A stretch of 64,000 nucleotides of DNA. Source: MAG-121220-bin8 sp965655865 (GTDB lineage Bacteria > Bacteroidota > Bacteroidia > Flavobacteriales > Flavobacteriaceae). Below are positions 43,604-52,576 of the stretch, in pieces. How positions within the stretch are numbered: the stretch's first letter is position 1; every line of letters begins with the position of its first letter. Both the position numbers and the translations under genes were made by a program. The notes under the pieces were generated by a model. That model was not told where the DNA came from, searched no databases, and was given only the letters and a program-made list of their open reading frames with translations. The stretch is taken from positions 1-64,000 of the forward strand of contig CBFHJJ010000007.1 of NCBI GenBank assembly GCA_965655865.1, in the 5' to 3' direction.

Positions 43604-44467
43604 ATGAGACAATTAAAAATCACAAAACAGGTAACAAATAGAGAAACGGCTTCCTTAGATAAATATTTGCAAGAAATAGGTAAAGTTGACTTAATTACAG
43701 CTGAAGAAGAGGTTGAATTAGCTCAAAAAATTAGAGCTGGAGACGAAAATGCTTTAGATAAACTTACAAAAGCAAATTTAAGATTCGTTGTTTCTGTAGC
43801 TAAACAATATCAAAATCAAGGTCTTACTCTTCCTGATTTAATAAACGAAGGAAACCTAGGTTTAATAAAAGCAGCAAGAAGATTTGATGAAACAAGAGGG
43901 TTTAAATTTATTTCATATGCTGTATGGTGGATTCGTCAATCAATATTACAAGCTCTTGCAGAACAATCAAGAATTGTTAGGCTTCCATTAAATAAAATTG
44001 GATCTATAAATAAAATTAATAAAATGTATGCTTTTTTGGAGCAGGCTAACGAACGTGTTCCCTCAGCAGAAGAAATCGCAAAAGAACTAGACATGACAGT
44101 TTCTGATGTCAAGGAATCAATGAAAAATTCTGGAAGACATGTATCAATGGATGCCCCGTTAGTTGAGGGAGAGGATTCTAACCTTTATGACGTCCTTCGT
44201 AGTGGAGAATCACCAAATCCTGACAGGAATTTACTTCACGAATCTTTAAGAACCGAAATTGAAAGAGCTCTTGAAACCCTAACACCAAGAGAAGCTGACG
44301 TTGTTAGATTGTACTTTGGCTTAGGAGAGAAACATGCAATGACACTGGAAGAAATAGGAGAAACTTTTGATTTAACTAGAGAAAGAGTCAGACAAATTAA
44401 AGAAAAAGCAATTAGAAGACTTAAGCATACCTCCAGAAGTAGAATATTAAAAACTTATTTAGGTTAA
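43604..44467 (+). CDS. rpoD: Primary RNA polymerase sigma factor (sigma-70 family)
   Basis: 287 residues, the short Bacteroidota primary sigma without region 1.1. Region 1.2 at about 18-50; region 2 with L-I-N-E-G-N-L-G-L-I-K-A-A-R-R-F-D and F-I-S-Y-A-V-W-W-I-R-Q-S-I (2.3-2.4); region 3 about 135-210; region 4 with T-L-E-E-I-G-E-T-F and R-E-R-V-R-Q-I (4.2). Its Bacteroides orthologue recognises TTTG/TAnnTTTG promoters, the element found repeatedly in this window. Between pnp and rpe. Confidence 0.96.
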   Translation: MRQLKITKQVTNRETASLDKYLQEIGKVDLITAEEEVELAQKIRAGDENALDKLTKANLRFVVSVAKQYQNQGLTLPDLINEGNLGLIKAARRFDETRGFKFISYAVWWIRQSILQALAEQSRIVRLPLNKIGSINKINKMYAFLEQANERVPSAEEIAKELDMTVSDVKESMKNSGRHVSMDAPLVEGEDSNLYDVLRSGESPNPDRNLLHESLRTEIERALETLTPREADVVRLYFGLGEKHAMTLEEIGETFDLTRERVRQIKEKAIRRLKHTSRSRILKTYLG

Positions 44468-44469
44468 TA

Positions 44470-45123
44470 ATGAATATTATTGCTCCATCGATGCTTGCTT
44501 GTGATTTTGGAAATCTTCAAAGTGAGATTGAAATGGTTAATAATAGTGAAGCTAATTGGTTTCACATTGATGTAATGGATGGAGTTTTTGTTCCTAATAT
44601 TTCGTTTGGAACTCCTATAATGAAGATTCTAAAAAAAAATGCAAAAAAGACTTTAGATGTACATTTAATGATTGTTAATCCAGATAATTATTTAGAAAAC
44701 TTTGCCGAGCTTGGCGCTGACATTCTTACTGTTCATTACGAAGCTTGTACTCATTTACATAGAACCGTGCAAAGAATTAAAGATTTAAAAATGAAAGCTG
44801 GTGTAGCAATAAATCCTCATACACCTGTTGCATTATTAAAATCTATTATTAAGGATCTTGATTTAGTATGTGTTATGAGTGTAAATCCTGGGTTTGGAGG
44901 TCAATCATTTATTGAAGAAACATTTGAAAAGGTCAAAGAACTTAGATCATTGATAAAAGAACAAAACTCCAATGCCATCATTGAAATTGATGGTGGTGTC
45001 AACTCACAAAATGCAAAAAAATTAACTGATTGTGGTGCTAACGCTCTAGTGGCTGGAAGTTTTGTGTTTAAATCAGAAAATCCAACTCAGACAATTTCTG
45101 AGCTATCTTCAATTGTTAATTAA
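44470..45123 (+). CDS. rpe: Ribulose-phosphate 3-epimerase
   Basis: 217 residues. TIM barrel with A-P-S-M-L-A-C-D-F, H-I-D-V-M-D-G-V-F-V-P-N near 33-44 (metal His/Asp), H-L-M-I-V-N-P, S-V-N-P-G-F-G-G-Q, and E-I-D-G-G-V-N. Pentose phosphate pathway. Starts 2 nt after the rpoD stop. Confidence 0.97.
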   Translation: MNIIAPSMLACDFGNLQSEIEMVNNSEANWFHIDVMDGVFVPNISFGTPIMKILKKNAKKTLDVHLMIVNPDNYLENFAELGADILTVHYEACTHLHRTVQRIKDLKMKAGVAINPHTPVALLKSIIKDLDLVCVMSVNPGFGGQSFIEETFEKVKELRSLIKEQNSNAIIEIDGGVNSQNAKKLTDCGANALVAGSFVFKSENPTQTISELSSIVN

Positions 45124-45146
45124 ATACAAAGATTTTAATTAATTTA

Positions 45147-45168
45147 ATACATATTTATAAATATGTAT
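45147..45168. repeat. Perfect 22-bp palindrome spanning the anmK start codon
   Basis: ATACATATTTA followed by its exact reverse complement; the ATG at 45163-45165 lies in the right arm. In mRNA it could form a 9-bp stem with a 4-nt loop that hides the start codon. Confidence 0.85.
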
Positions 45169-46230
45169 CAAAAACCCATTAACGTTATTGGTGTAATGAG
45201 CGGAACATCACTAGATGGTCTTGACTTATGTTTAGTTTCATTTGACGGCGATAATTTTTCTAATTTTAAAATCTTAAATAGTCAAACTATTAATTATTCA
45301 TCTGATTGGATCAATAGACTTTCGAATGCCATTAATTTAAAGGAAAAAGATCTTAATATTTTAGATGATGAATTTGGAAAACTGATTAGCGATTACATTA
45401 ATAAGTTTCTTTTAGAAATTGGAAATCCAAACGTAAAATTAATATCTTCTCACGGTCATACAGTTTTTCATGAGCCAAAAAAAGGAATAACTAAGCAAAT
45501 TGGGAATGGTAATGTAATATTTAATAATACAAACATTACTCTGGTATGTGATTTCAGAACCCAGGATGTAAAACTTGGAGGTCAAGGTGCTCCGTTAGTT
45601 CCTGTAGGAGACTTAAATCTATTTAAAGGCTATAAATATTGCTTAAATCTAGGGGGATTTGGAAATATTTCAATAAAAAAAAATAAATCAATTAAGGCTT
45701 TTGATATTTGCCCTGTTAACACAATTCTAAATTATTATTCCAAAAAAATTGGATACCCATATGATGAAAACGGAAAATTTTCTGAAAAAGGAAAAATAAA
45801 CTATACATTATTAAAAAGACTTAATTCATTAAAATATTATATGATAGATGGGCCAAAATCATTAGGAATTGAATATGTAAATGAGAGGATAATTCCATTA
45901 ATAGATTCCTTTTCAATTGATAATCATGATGTTTTAAACACATATATTGAGCATATAACAGAACAAATAAAAATTTCGATAAAGAATAATAAAGAAAATG
46001 AAAATATACTAGTAACTGGTGGCGGAGCGTACAATCAAACTATTATTAAAAAATTAAAAAACAAGTTAAATTGTGAAGTTATAATTCCTAAAAAAGAAAT
46101 TGTTGATAATAAGGAAGCTTTAATATTTGCTTATTTGGGACTACTACGGTACAACAACAAAATAAACTGTTTAAAAACTGTTACAGGTGCTAAAAAAAAT
46201 CATTCCTCTGGAATAGTTTTTAAAAGTTAA
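45163..46230 (+). CDS. anmK: Anhydro-N-acetylmuramic acid kinase
   Basis: 355 residues. ATP-binding G-V-M-S-G-T-S-L-D-G-L-D near 10-21, catalytic-site H-G-H-T-V-F, L-G-G-Q-G-A-P-L-V-P-V-G-D, N-L-G-G-F-G-N-I-S, and V-T-G-G-G-A-Y-N. It phosphorylates and opens anhydroMurNAc from recycled peptidoglycan. The 3' end overlaps the DUF1080 gene by 11 nt. Confidence 0.94.
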   Translation: MYQKPINVIGVMSGTSLDGLDLCLVSFDGDNFSNFKILNSQTINYSSDWINRLSNAINLKEKDLNILDDEFGKLISDYINKFLLEIGNPNVKLISSHGHTVFHEPKKGITKQIGNGNVIFNNTNITLVCDFRTQDVKLGGQGAPLVPVGDLNLFKGYKYCLNLGGFGNISIKKNKSIKAFDICPVNTILNYYSKKIGYPYDENGKFSEKGKINYTLLKRLNSLKYYMIDGPKSLGIEYVNERIIPLIDSFSIDNHDVLNTYIEHITEQIKISIKNNKENENILVTGGGAYNQTIIKKLKNKLNCEVIIPKKEIVDNKEALIFAYLGLLRYNNKINCLKTVTGAKKNHSSGIVFKS

Positions 46231-46933
46231 TATCTATTTCTGAGCTATCTAATTTTTGAAGCTTAATATTTCTCCATTTAACCTTAATGCCACCACCATC
46301 GTGAATTTGTAAAGCGATTCTACCATTAGCTTCACCAATTTTTTTATCAGTATATGAAATCATTTTAGTACCATTTAGCCAAGTAGTAACAGTTTTGTCT
46401 TGAACTTTCACAGTAAGTTTGTTCCAATCACCCATAATTAATGATGAATCTTTACCCATACTAGGCTTTACAAGCCAGCCTCTTCCATATGATTCATAAA
46501 TCCCCCCAGTGTATAAGCCTGGTGGAGCTACTTCAACCTGCCAACCGCTAACTTTAGTTCCTTCAACAGTTGATCTAAAAAAAACACCACTATTTCCATT
46601 TTCTTCTTGCATAAACTCAAGATTCAAAACAAAGTTTTTGTAATAATCATCTGTACCTAAATATCCGTATTCAGCATTTGGTCCACTTTCACAAATCAAT
46701 AATCCATCCTCGACATACCACTTTTCAGTGCCATATATAATCCAACCATTTAAATCAGTACCGTTAAATAAGTTTATAGTATTAGCTTTATTTACAACTG
46801 GTTCATTTTTACTTGAACTATCGTTATTGTTGTTATAATGATTATGAGTTTCAGGCGAAAATAAAGATAGAGAAGCGCAAGAATAGGAGAAAAGAACAAT
46901 TAGAGATAACAAAAGGTAATTTATGTTTTTCAT
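46220..46933 (-). CDS. DUF1080 (3-keto-disaccharide hydrolase-type) lipoprotein
   Basis: 237 residues. Lipobox C19 (S-Y-S-C-A), then an Asn-rich linker, then one concanavalin-like jelly roll: L-F-N-G-T-D-L-N-G-W, E-N-G-N-S-G-V-F-F-R-S, G-W-Q-V-E-V, W-N-K-L-T-V-K-V, W-L-N-G, ending I-A-L-Q-I-H-D-G-G-G-I-K-V-K-W-R-N-I. DUF1080 members hydrolyse 3-keto-glycosides. The gene stands beside a GH123-like gene with opposite orientation. Confidence 0.88.
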   Translation of the reverse strand: MKNINYLLLSLIVLFSYSCASLSLFSPETHNHYNNNNDSSSKNEPVVNKANTINLFNGTDLNGWIIYGTEKWYVEDGLLICESGPNAEYGYLGTDDYYKNFVLNLEFMQEENGNSGVFFRSTVEGTKVSGWQVEVAPPGLYTGGIYESYGRGWLVKPSMGKDSSLIMGDWNKLTVKVQDKTVTTWLNGTKMISYTDKKIGEANGRIALQIHDGGGIKVKWRNIKLQKLDSSEIDINF

Positions 46934-46984
46934 TTAATATTAATTTAAATTGTAATTTTATTGTTATAGGTAAATATAATTTAA

Positions 46985-48643
46985 ATGAAAAGAAAAAACT
47001 TAAAATCACTATTTATTTTACTCATACTCATTTTTTTTTATTCAAAAAATTTATATTGTCAATTTGAAGCTGGTATAATCTCAACTCTTGAAGCTACATA
47101 TCCAGATAAAAACAACATAAACTTTAAACAAACTTTTTCTTACAATATTCCACAAAACGCTGATTTTGATGCATTGATTTTAATTAAATCCAAATCGAAC
47201 AAAACATTTACTATTAATTCAAAATCAAAAAATTTAAATAACATTAATTATTCAGTGATAAAGCCAGTTCCGGTTGAAGAAAATACTGGTGTCGATAGCA
47301 GGACTGAACAGTTTCTGGGGCAAATTAATTCAGATGTGATTAGAAGAGCTCCTTTTGAAGTTTTTGAAGTTATTGAACCTTTAACTATTAATGAAATTAA
47401 AACCGTTAGTAATTTTTCTTTATTAAGAATTTCTGTAAAATCTATTGAGTTTAAAAGGACTGGCAATTTTAAATTGAATATAGTTTTAAATGATGGTTTT
47501 AAAAATGAAGAATTGAAATTTAAAATTAAGATTCATGATGCTTCCATTCCAAAACTTCAAGAAAGTAAATTCTTTTATACAAATTGGTTCAATTTAAGTA
47601 AAATGGAAGAAATGCATGATTTAAAGAGATGGAACAAAGAATGGTTTGTTATGCTTGATAAATATGCTAAGTTGATGGCAGAGGGGCGTCAAAATTGTAT
47701 AAGAATTCCACATGAACTTATTAGTTTACAAAGCAATAAAATTTCTTTAGATGAAGAAAAAATGATTTCATTTATAAATATTTTTAAGAAATATGGATTT
47801 AAATATTTTGAATCTCCACACTTACTCAACAGAGGATCTAATGACGATTGGGGGAATCCAGAACTAAAAACAAAACTACGTAAAAGAGGTTATTACTCTG
47901 AGGATGGGAAAAAGGAAATAGATACTATAATTAGAAAAATAAAATCATTCACAAAAAAATATAAATTAGAAAATCAGTGGCTTCAACATATTGCAGATGA
48001 ACCTACAGATATTAATGCTCAATGTTATAAAGATGTTTCAAAACAAATAAAATCGATATATCCAAAAATTACGATAATGGAAGCCACTAATGCAAAAGAA
48101 TCATTGACTGGTTCAATTGATTTATGGTGTCCACTTATAAATGATTTTCAAGAAAATCAAGATTTTTTCAAAAAAAGAGTAAAAGAAGGAGAAAAAATTT
48201 TAGTATATACCTGCTTAGTTCCTGGCGGAAAATGGTTAAACAGGACATTAGATATGGAAAGAATTAGACAAGTATATTTTGGATGGGCAGGCTCAAAATA
48301 CAATACCTTTGGATACTTACATTGGGGATTGAATCAATATAAAGCTAATCCATTCAATCAAAGTGTAGTTAAACATCCATCTCCTCAAGCATCAAGTAAC
48401 AATTATCTTCCAGCTGGTGACACGCATATAATCTATCCAGGGAAAGATGGACCACTTTCCTCACTTCGATTTGAAGCACACCGACAAGGAATAGAAGATT
48501 ATGAATTACTTGAAAAATTAAAACTTAAAAATTCTAATAAACACGAAAGGTTAATAAAAAAATTATTTTTAGATTATACCAATTATACACTATCAATAAA
48601 AAAATATCAAAGAATAAGAAAAAAACTACTTAAATCAATTTAA
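46985..48643 (+). CDS. GH123-like secreted glycoside hydrolase (DUF4091)
   Basis: 552 residues, signal peptide ending near L-Y-C-Q. An N-terminal beta-sandwich (about 25-185) precedes a TIM barrel with Asp338-Glu339 in H-I-A-D-E-P-T-D, the position of the GH123 catalytic Asp/Glu pair (substrate-assisted N-acetyl-galactosaminidase). The C-terminal L-R-F-E-A-H-R-Q-G-I-E-D-Y-E-L-L is the DUF4091 hallmark. An amino-sugar substrate is suggested but not proven. PHP gene follows 4 nt later. Confidence 0.82.
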   Translation: MKRKNLKSLFILLILIFFYSKNLYCQFEAGIISTLEATYPDKNNINFKQTFSYNIPQNADFDALILIKSKSNKTFTINSKSKNLNNINYSVIKPVPVEENTGVDSRTEQFLGQINSDVIRRAPFEVFEVIEPLTINEIKTVSNFSLLRISVKSIEFKRTGNFKLNIVLNDGFKNEELKFKIKIHDASIPKLQESKFFYTNWFNLSKMEEMHDLKRWNKEWFVMLDKYAKLMAEGRQNCIRIPHELISLQSNKISLDEEKMISFINIFKKYGFKYFESPHLLNRGSNDDWGNPELKTKLRKRGYYSEDGKKEIDTIIRKIKSFTKKYKLENQWLQHIADEPTDINAQCYKDVSKQIKSIYPKITIMEATNAKESLTGSIDLWCPLINDFQENQDFFKKRVKEGEKILVYTCLVPGGKWLNRTLDMERIRQVYFGWAGSKYNTFGYLHWGLNQYKANPFNQSVVKHPSPQASSNNYLPAGDTHIIYPGKDGPLSSLRFEAHRQGIEDYELLEKLKLKNSNKHERLIKKLFLDYTNYTLSIKKYQRIRKKLLKSI

Positions 48644-48647
48644 TGTC

Positions 48648-49742
48648 ATGAAAAAAACTATTTCAATTTTAATAATCTCATTAATTTTATTCAACGTTAA
48701 CGCACAATCAAGAAAAGAATTTTTCAAGAGTCCAAAAGGAATATTTTTGATTTCTTCAGATTTACATATTCATTCTGTGTTTTCAGATGGGGAAGTTTGG
48801 CCAAGCATTAGAGTTAAAGAAGCTAGAAGAGATGGACTTGACTTAATTTCTTTAACTGAGCATTTAGAATATTTATCTTATAAAAACGACATGAACATTA
48901 GGGACAGAAACAGATCCTTTCAAATATCAAATGCAATGTTGAGAGAAAATGAACCTTTAATGGTAATAAACGGAACAGAAATAACTAAACCAATGCCACC
49001 TGGACACTTTAATGCAGTTTTCGTAAAAGATTCTAATAAATTAATTAATCCTGACGGAGAACAAGCAATTATTGAAGCTAATAAACAAGGAGCTTTTGTT
49101 TTTTGGAATCACCCAAATTGGGTAGAAAATAGAGATGATGCAATTGCAAGATTTGACGATTTACATAAAAAACTTTTAAAAAAGAAATTATTTCATGGAA
49201 TTGAAGTAGTAAATGAGCACACATACTCTGAGGAAGCGTTAGCGTTGGCAATTGAAAATAATCTTACCATAATGGGTACTAGTGATATACACGGATTAAT
49301 TGATTGGACTTTTGATAAAGAAAAAAAATATCATAGACCAGTTACATTTATTATTTCAGAAAACATTACAAAAAAAAGTATAAGAGATGCATTATTCGCA
49401 CAGAAAACTTTTGTTTGGCATAAAGATATGTTAATAGGAAAAGAAGAAAACATTCTTCCCATTATGAACGAAAACATAACTATTACGTCAAATGGTTATT
49501 ATAAAAAAATTGTAACAATTAAAATTTCAAATAATGGAGTTGTTCCTTTGAAATTGAAATACACTGGGAATTACACATTCCATAGTTTTGGATCAGTTCT
49601 TGAGATTCCAGCAAAAGGAGAATTACTTGTAACCGTTAAAACAAAAGAAATTCTAGAAGAAATTGAAATGCCCTTCGAAATTTTAAATATTGTAGTAGCT
49701 CCCAAACAAAATTTAAAAATTAATAAAATTGTCAAACTTTAA
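48648..49742 (+). CDS. Secreted PHP-domain phosphodiesterase (Sb-PDE-like)
   Basis: 364 residues, signal peptide ending N-A-Q. The PHP metal site is complete: D38-L-H40-I-H42, L-T-E-H, N-G-T-E-I-T, W-N-H-P-N-W, and G-T-S-D-I-H-G. A C-terminal beta-sandwich of about 90 residues follows. Similar secreted phosphodiesterases hydrolyse organophosphate diesters, which may release phosphate. Located 4 nt after the GH123-like gene, so probably the same mRNA. Confidence 0.85.
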   Translation: MKKTISILIISLILFNVNAQSRKEFFKSPKGIFLISSDLHIHSVFSDGEVWPSIRVKEARRDGLDLISLTEHLEYLSYKNDMNIRDRNRSFQISNAMLRENEPLMVINGTEITKPMPPGHFNAVFVKDSNKLINPDGEQAIIEANKQGAFVFWNHPNWVENRDDAIARFDDLHKKLLKKKLFHGIEVVNEHTYSEEALALAIENNLTIMGTSDIHGLIDWTFDKEKKYHRPVTFIISENITKKSIRDALFAQKTFVWHKDMLIGKEENILPIMNENITITSNGYYKKIVTIKISNNGVVPLKLKYTGNYTFHSFGSVLEIPAKGELLVTVKTKEILEEIEMPFEILNIVVAPKQNLKINKIVKL

Positions 49743-50189
49743 TTACTGCAACTCAATATTAAGAATAGTATTTTTAAAAAAATCTATTGAACCTTCTTCG
49801 AATTTTGGCTTTCTAAATCTGATCTTTTTTTTTGTTGAGAAACCATACTGTTCAGAGGGAATTCCAATAAAGTTTTTATCTAATATGTTATTAAAGTTTT
49901 CATCTAATAAAATTGATATAAAATAAATCCCTTTAGGCAAATTAATTATAGTAGAAAACTTACCTTTTTGAACCTTTTCTTTAATACTGTAGTCAAAACC
50001 AACCCTTTGACCAGAATTGTTTGTTTTGTCACTATTCCAAAAATCTGGCTCAGACCAAACTGCAATCAATAAATTACCTGAGGATTCAATATTAGAAATA
50101 TTTAATTTCATCTCAAATAATTCGGAATTATTTTGTGAAAACAGTTCAATACTTAATAGTAAAATAAGTATTTTAAAAAATTTGTTCAT
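49743..50189 (-). CDS. DUF2141 family secreted protein
   Basis: 148 residues, signal peptide ending near L-F-S-Q. The DUF2141 pattern is present: L-P-K-G-I-Y-F-I-S-I-L-L-D-E-N-F-N-N-I-L-D then G-I-P-S-E-Q-Y-G-F-S. A beta-rich periplasmic protein of unknown function. Start codon is 14 nt after the tRNA-Arg 3' end, the last gene of the division operon. It abuts the convergent phosphodiesterase gene without any spacer. Confidence 0.85.
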   Translation of the reverse strand: MNKFFKILILLLSIELFSQNNSELFEMKLNISNIESSGNLLIAVWSEPDFWNSDKTNNSGQRVGFDYSIKEKVQKGKFSTIINLPKGIYFISILLDENFNNILDKNFIGIPSEQYGFSTKKKIRFRKPKFEEGSIDFFKNTILNIELQ

Positions 50190-50203
50190 TACGTTTTTTT
50201 TAG

Positions 50204-50277
50204 TGACCCAGGGAGGATTCGAACCCCCAACCGTCAGAGCCGAAATCTGATATTCTATCCAGTTGAACTACTGGGCC
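50204..50277 (-). tRNA. tRNA-Arg (anticodon TCG)
   Basis: 74-nt cloverleaf on the minus strand: acceptor GGCCCAG/CTGGGTC with one G-T pair, discriminator A, anticodon stem TCAGA/TCTGA with loop TTTCGGC, T-arm GGGGG-TTCGAAT-CCTCC. CCA not encoded. Lies 7 nt after the yqeY stop and 14 nt before the DUF2141 start. Confidence 0.93.
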
Positions 50278-50284
50278 CCATTTA

Positions 50285-50734
50285 TTACATAAGTTTTGAA
50301 CGCACAATATTAGATATAGTTTTTCCATCGGCTTTTCCGGAAAGTTTACTTGATGCTATACCCATTACTTTTCCCATATCTTTCATTCCCTGAGCTCCAG
50401 TCTGGTTAATAATTTCAGCAATTAATTTATCCAATTCTTCTAAACTAATTTGAGCTGGTAAAAACCTTTCAATTATTTTAGATTGACTTATTTCTATGTC
50501 TGCTAATTCTAATCTATTTTGTTTTTTATAAATCTCTGCACTTTCTTTTCTTTGTTTAACAAGTTTTTGAAGAATTTTAATTTCATCTGATTCTTGAACA
50601 TTACCATCTGAACCCTTTTGAGTTTGAGCTAATAATAGCGCAGACTTAATTGCTCTTAAAGATTCCAATTCATCAACATTTTTTTCTTTCATTGCTGATA
50701 TAATTGAACTTGATATTTTATCTATTAATTTCAT
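50285..50734 (-). CDS. yqeY: GatB/YqeY domain protein
   Basis: 149 residues, standard length. L-R-A-I-K-S-A-L near 25-32, Y-K-K-Q-N-R-L-E-L-A-D-I-E near 90-102, F-L-P-A-Q-I-S, and G-K-V-M-G near 125, with the C-terminal half resembling the tRNA-binding tail of GatB. Function uncertain. It follows ftsZ by 11 nt, as in other Flavobacteriia. Confidence 0.93.
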   Translation of the reverse strand: MKLIDKISSSIISAMKEKNVDELESLRAIKSALLLAQTQKGSDGNVQESDEIKILQKLVKQRKESAEIYKKQNRLELADIEISQSKIIERFLPAQISLEELDKLIAEIINQTGAQGMKDMGKVMGIASSKLSGKADGKTISNIVRSKLM

Positions 50735-50745
50735 TTAATTTGATT

Positions 50746-52566
50746 TTAATCTACGTTATCATGTAAAAACGAATTGTTAGTTCGCAAATTAATCTCTCCG
50801 TTTGAATCTTCACTTATAACTGATCTGGAAGATTTAAATTGATCAATACTGTCTAGACTAACTCCGGCTCTTTTAAAGGCAGGTTCATTCTCCATAGATT
50901 TAATATTATTAGCCTTAGTAAAATTATAATTGTATTGCTTTAATTTAATTTTTCGCTCTTCTGTTCTTTTTGACAATCCATCAGCAATTGAGCTATTTAA
51001 AGGATTTAAAACTACTTCACTATTATCAGTTTTAATTTCAGAAACCAAAGGCTCAACTGTCTTGTTAATAATCTCATAATCATCAACACCAGATTTATTA
51101 GCATTTATTCCACTAATTTCGGTTACAGGTATGATATGAACAGGGTTTACAACTTCTATTTCGTTTACATCTTCAATTAATTCATGAACAATTTTATCTG
51201 ACTCAATTGTTTGTTTTTTCAATGGCATATCAAAATCAAATGAAACTTGATCAATAGGTTTAAATTCTTCTTGTGAAGCCACTTCAATTTCATTAATATT
51301 CACTGAAACATCATTAATTTCAATTTCATCTTCACTAATTATTAAATTTGAGTTCACCTCCTCATAATCAACATTAATGTCATTTATAATCCTAGCATTT
51401 TCTAAATTTTGAATTTCAGAGTCAGTATTCTTAAAATCAATTGAATTTGAGGCAAAATCAAATTGTAAAGAATCTTTTTCAGCAATCTGATTATCAGAAC
51501 TTAGATTATGAACATATCCGGCATTTTCATCAAGATTATGAATTATTTTTTTTGGATCAGAATGTATAATTTCATCTTGTTGATTAGGGTCAAATCCTGT
51601 AGCAATTACAGTAACAGAAATTGAACTTTCTAAATTCAAATCTTCACCTACTCCCATTATAATATTCGCCCCGTGCCCAGCTTTTTCTTGAATATAATCA
51701 TTTATAAGTCCGATTTCATCAATAGTTATTTCTTCTTTTCCTGAAACAATTAATAATAAAACATTTTTAGCCCCCGTAATTCTATTATCATTTAGAAGAG
51801 GTGAATCAAGAGCAGCTGAAATAGCCTCAATTGACCTTTTAGTACCTGCAGCAGTAGATGAACCCATTATAGCATTTCCGCTATTAGATAGTACAGTTTT
51901 AGCATCTTTTAAATCAATATTTTGAGTATAATGATGAGTTATAACTTCAGCTATTCCTCTAGAAGCTGTAGCTAATACTTCATCAGCTTTTGCAAATCCT
52001 TCTTTAAATCCTAAATTTCCGTAGATATCTCTCAAATTATTATTATTAATTACAATTAAAGCATCTACTTCTTTTCTTAATTTTTCTATCCCTGTTTTGG
52101 CTTGTTGTTCTCTTATTTTACCTTCAAAGTGAAATGGCATAGTGACTATTCCTACAGTTAATATATCCAACTCTTTAGCCAATTTAGAAATTACAGGAGC
52201 AGCTCCAGTTCCGGTTCCTCCACCCATTCCAGCAGTTATAAAAACCATTTTAGTATTTGTTTCAAGCATTTTCTTTAAATCATCAAAGCTTTCTACTGCT
52301 GCTTTTTCTCCAATTTCGGGATTAGCCCCAGCTCCTAAACCTTCTGTTAATGAAATACCTAGCTGAATTTTGTTTTCAACTTTACTATTTTCTAAAGCTT
52401 GTGAATCGGTGTTGCATACAACAAAATCAACTCCTTTTATACCTTTAGAGTGCATGTAATTAATTGCATTACTTCCACCACCTCCAACTCCGATGACTTT
52501 TATTACATTACTTTGATTTTTAGGTAAATCAAATGGTAAATTGTTTATTTCTGGGTTTAAGTACAT
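50746..52566 (-). CDS. ftsZ: Cell division protein FtsZ
   Basis: 606 residues. GTPase domain to about 330 with G-V-G-G-G-G-S-N-A at 26-34 and G-G-G-T-G-T-G-A-A at 115-123. A long, acidic, Glu/Asn/Ile-rich linker (about 340-545) separates it from a conserved tail with P-A-F-K-R-A-G. FtsZ in Bacteroidota is typically long (over 600). It forms the septal ring. Follows ftsA by 10 nt. Confidence 0.97.
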   Translation of the reverse strand: MYLNPEINNLPFDLPKNQSNVIKVIGVGGGGSNAINYMHSKGIKGVDFVVCNTDSQALENSKVENKIQLGISLTEGLGAGANPEIGEKAAVESFDDLKKMLETNTKMVFITAGMGGGTGTGAAPVISKLAKELDILTVGIVTMPFHFEGKIREQQAKTGIEKLRKEVDALIVINNNNLRDIYGNLGFKEGFAKADEVLATASRGIAEVITHHYTQNIDLKDAKTVLSNSGNAIMGSSTAAGTKRSIEAISAALDSPLLNDNRITGAKNVLLLIVSGKEEITIDEIGLINDYIQEKAGHGANIIMGVGEDLNLESSISVTVIATGFDPNQQDEIIHSDPKKIIHNLDENAGYVHNLSSDNQIAEKDSLQFDFASNSIDFKNTDSEIQNLENARIINDINVDYEEVNSNLIISEDEIEINDVSVNINEIEVASQEEFKPIDQVSFDFDMPLKKQTIESDKIVHELIEDVNEIEVVNPVHIIPVTEISGINANKSGVDDYEIINKTVEPLVSEIKTDNSEVVLNPLNSSIADGLSKRTEERKIKLKQYNYNFTKANNIKSMENEPAFKRAGVSLDSIDQFKSSRSVISEDSNGEINLRTNNSFLHDNVD

Positions 52567-52576
52567 AATCTTTAAT

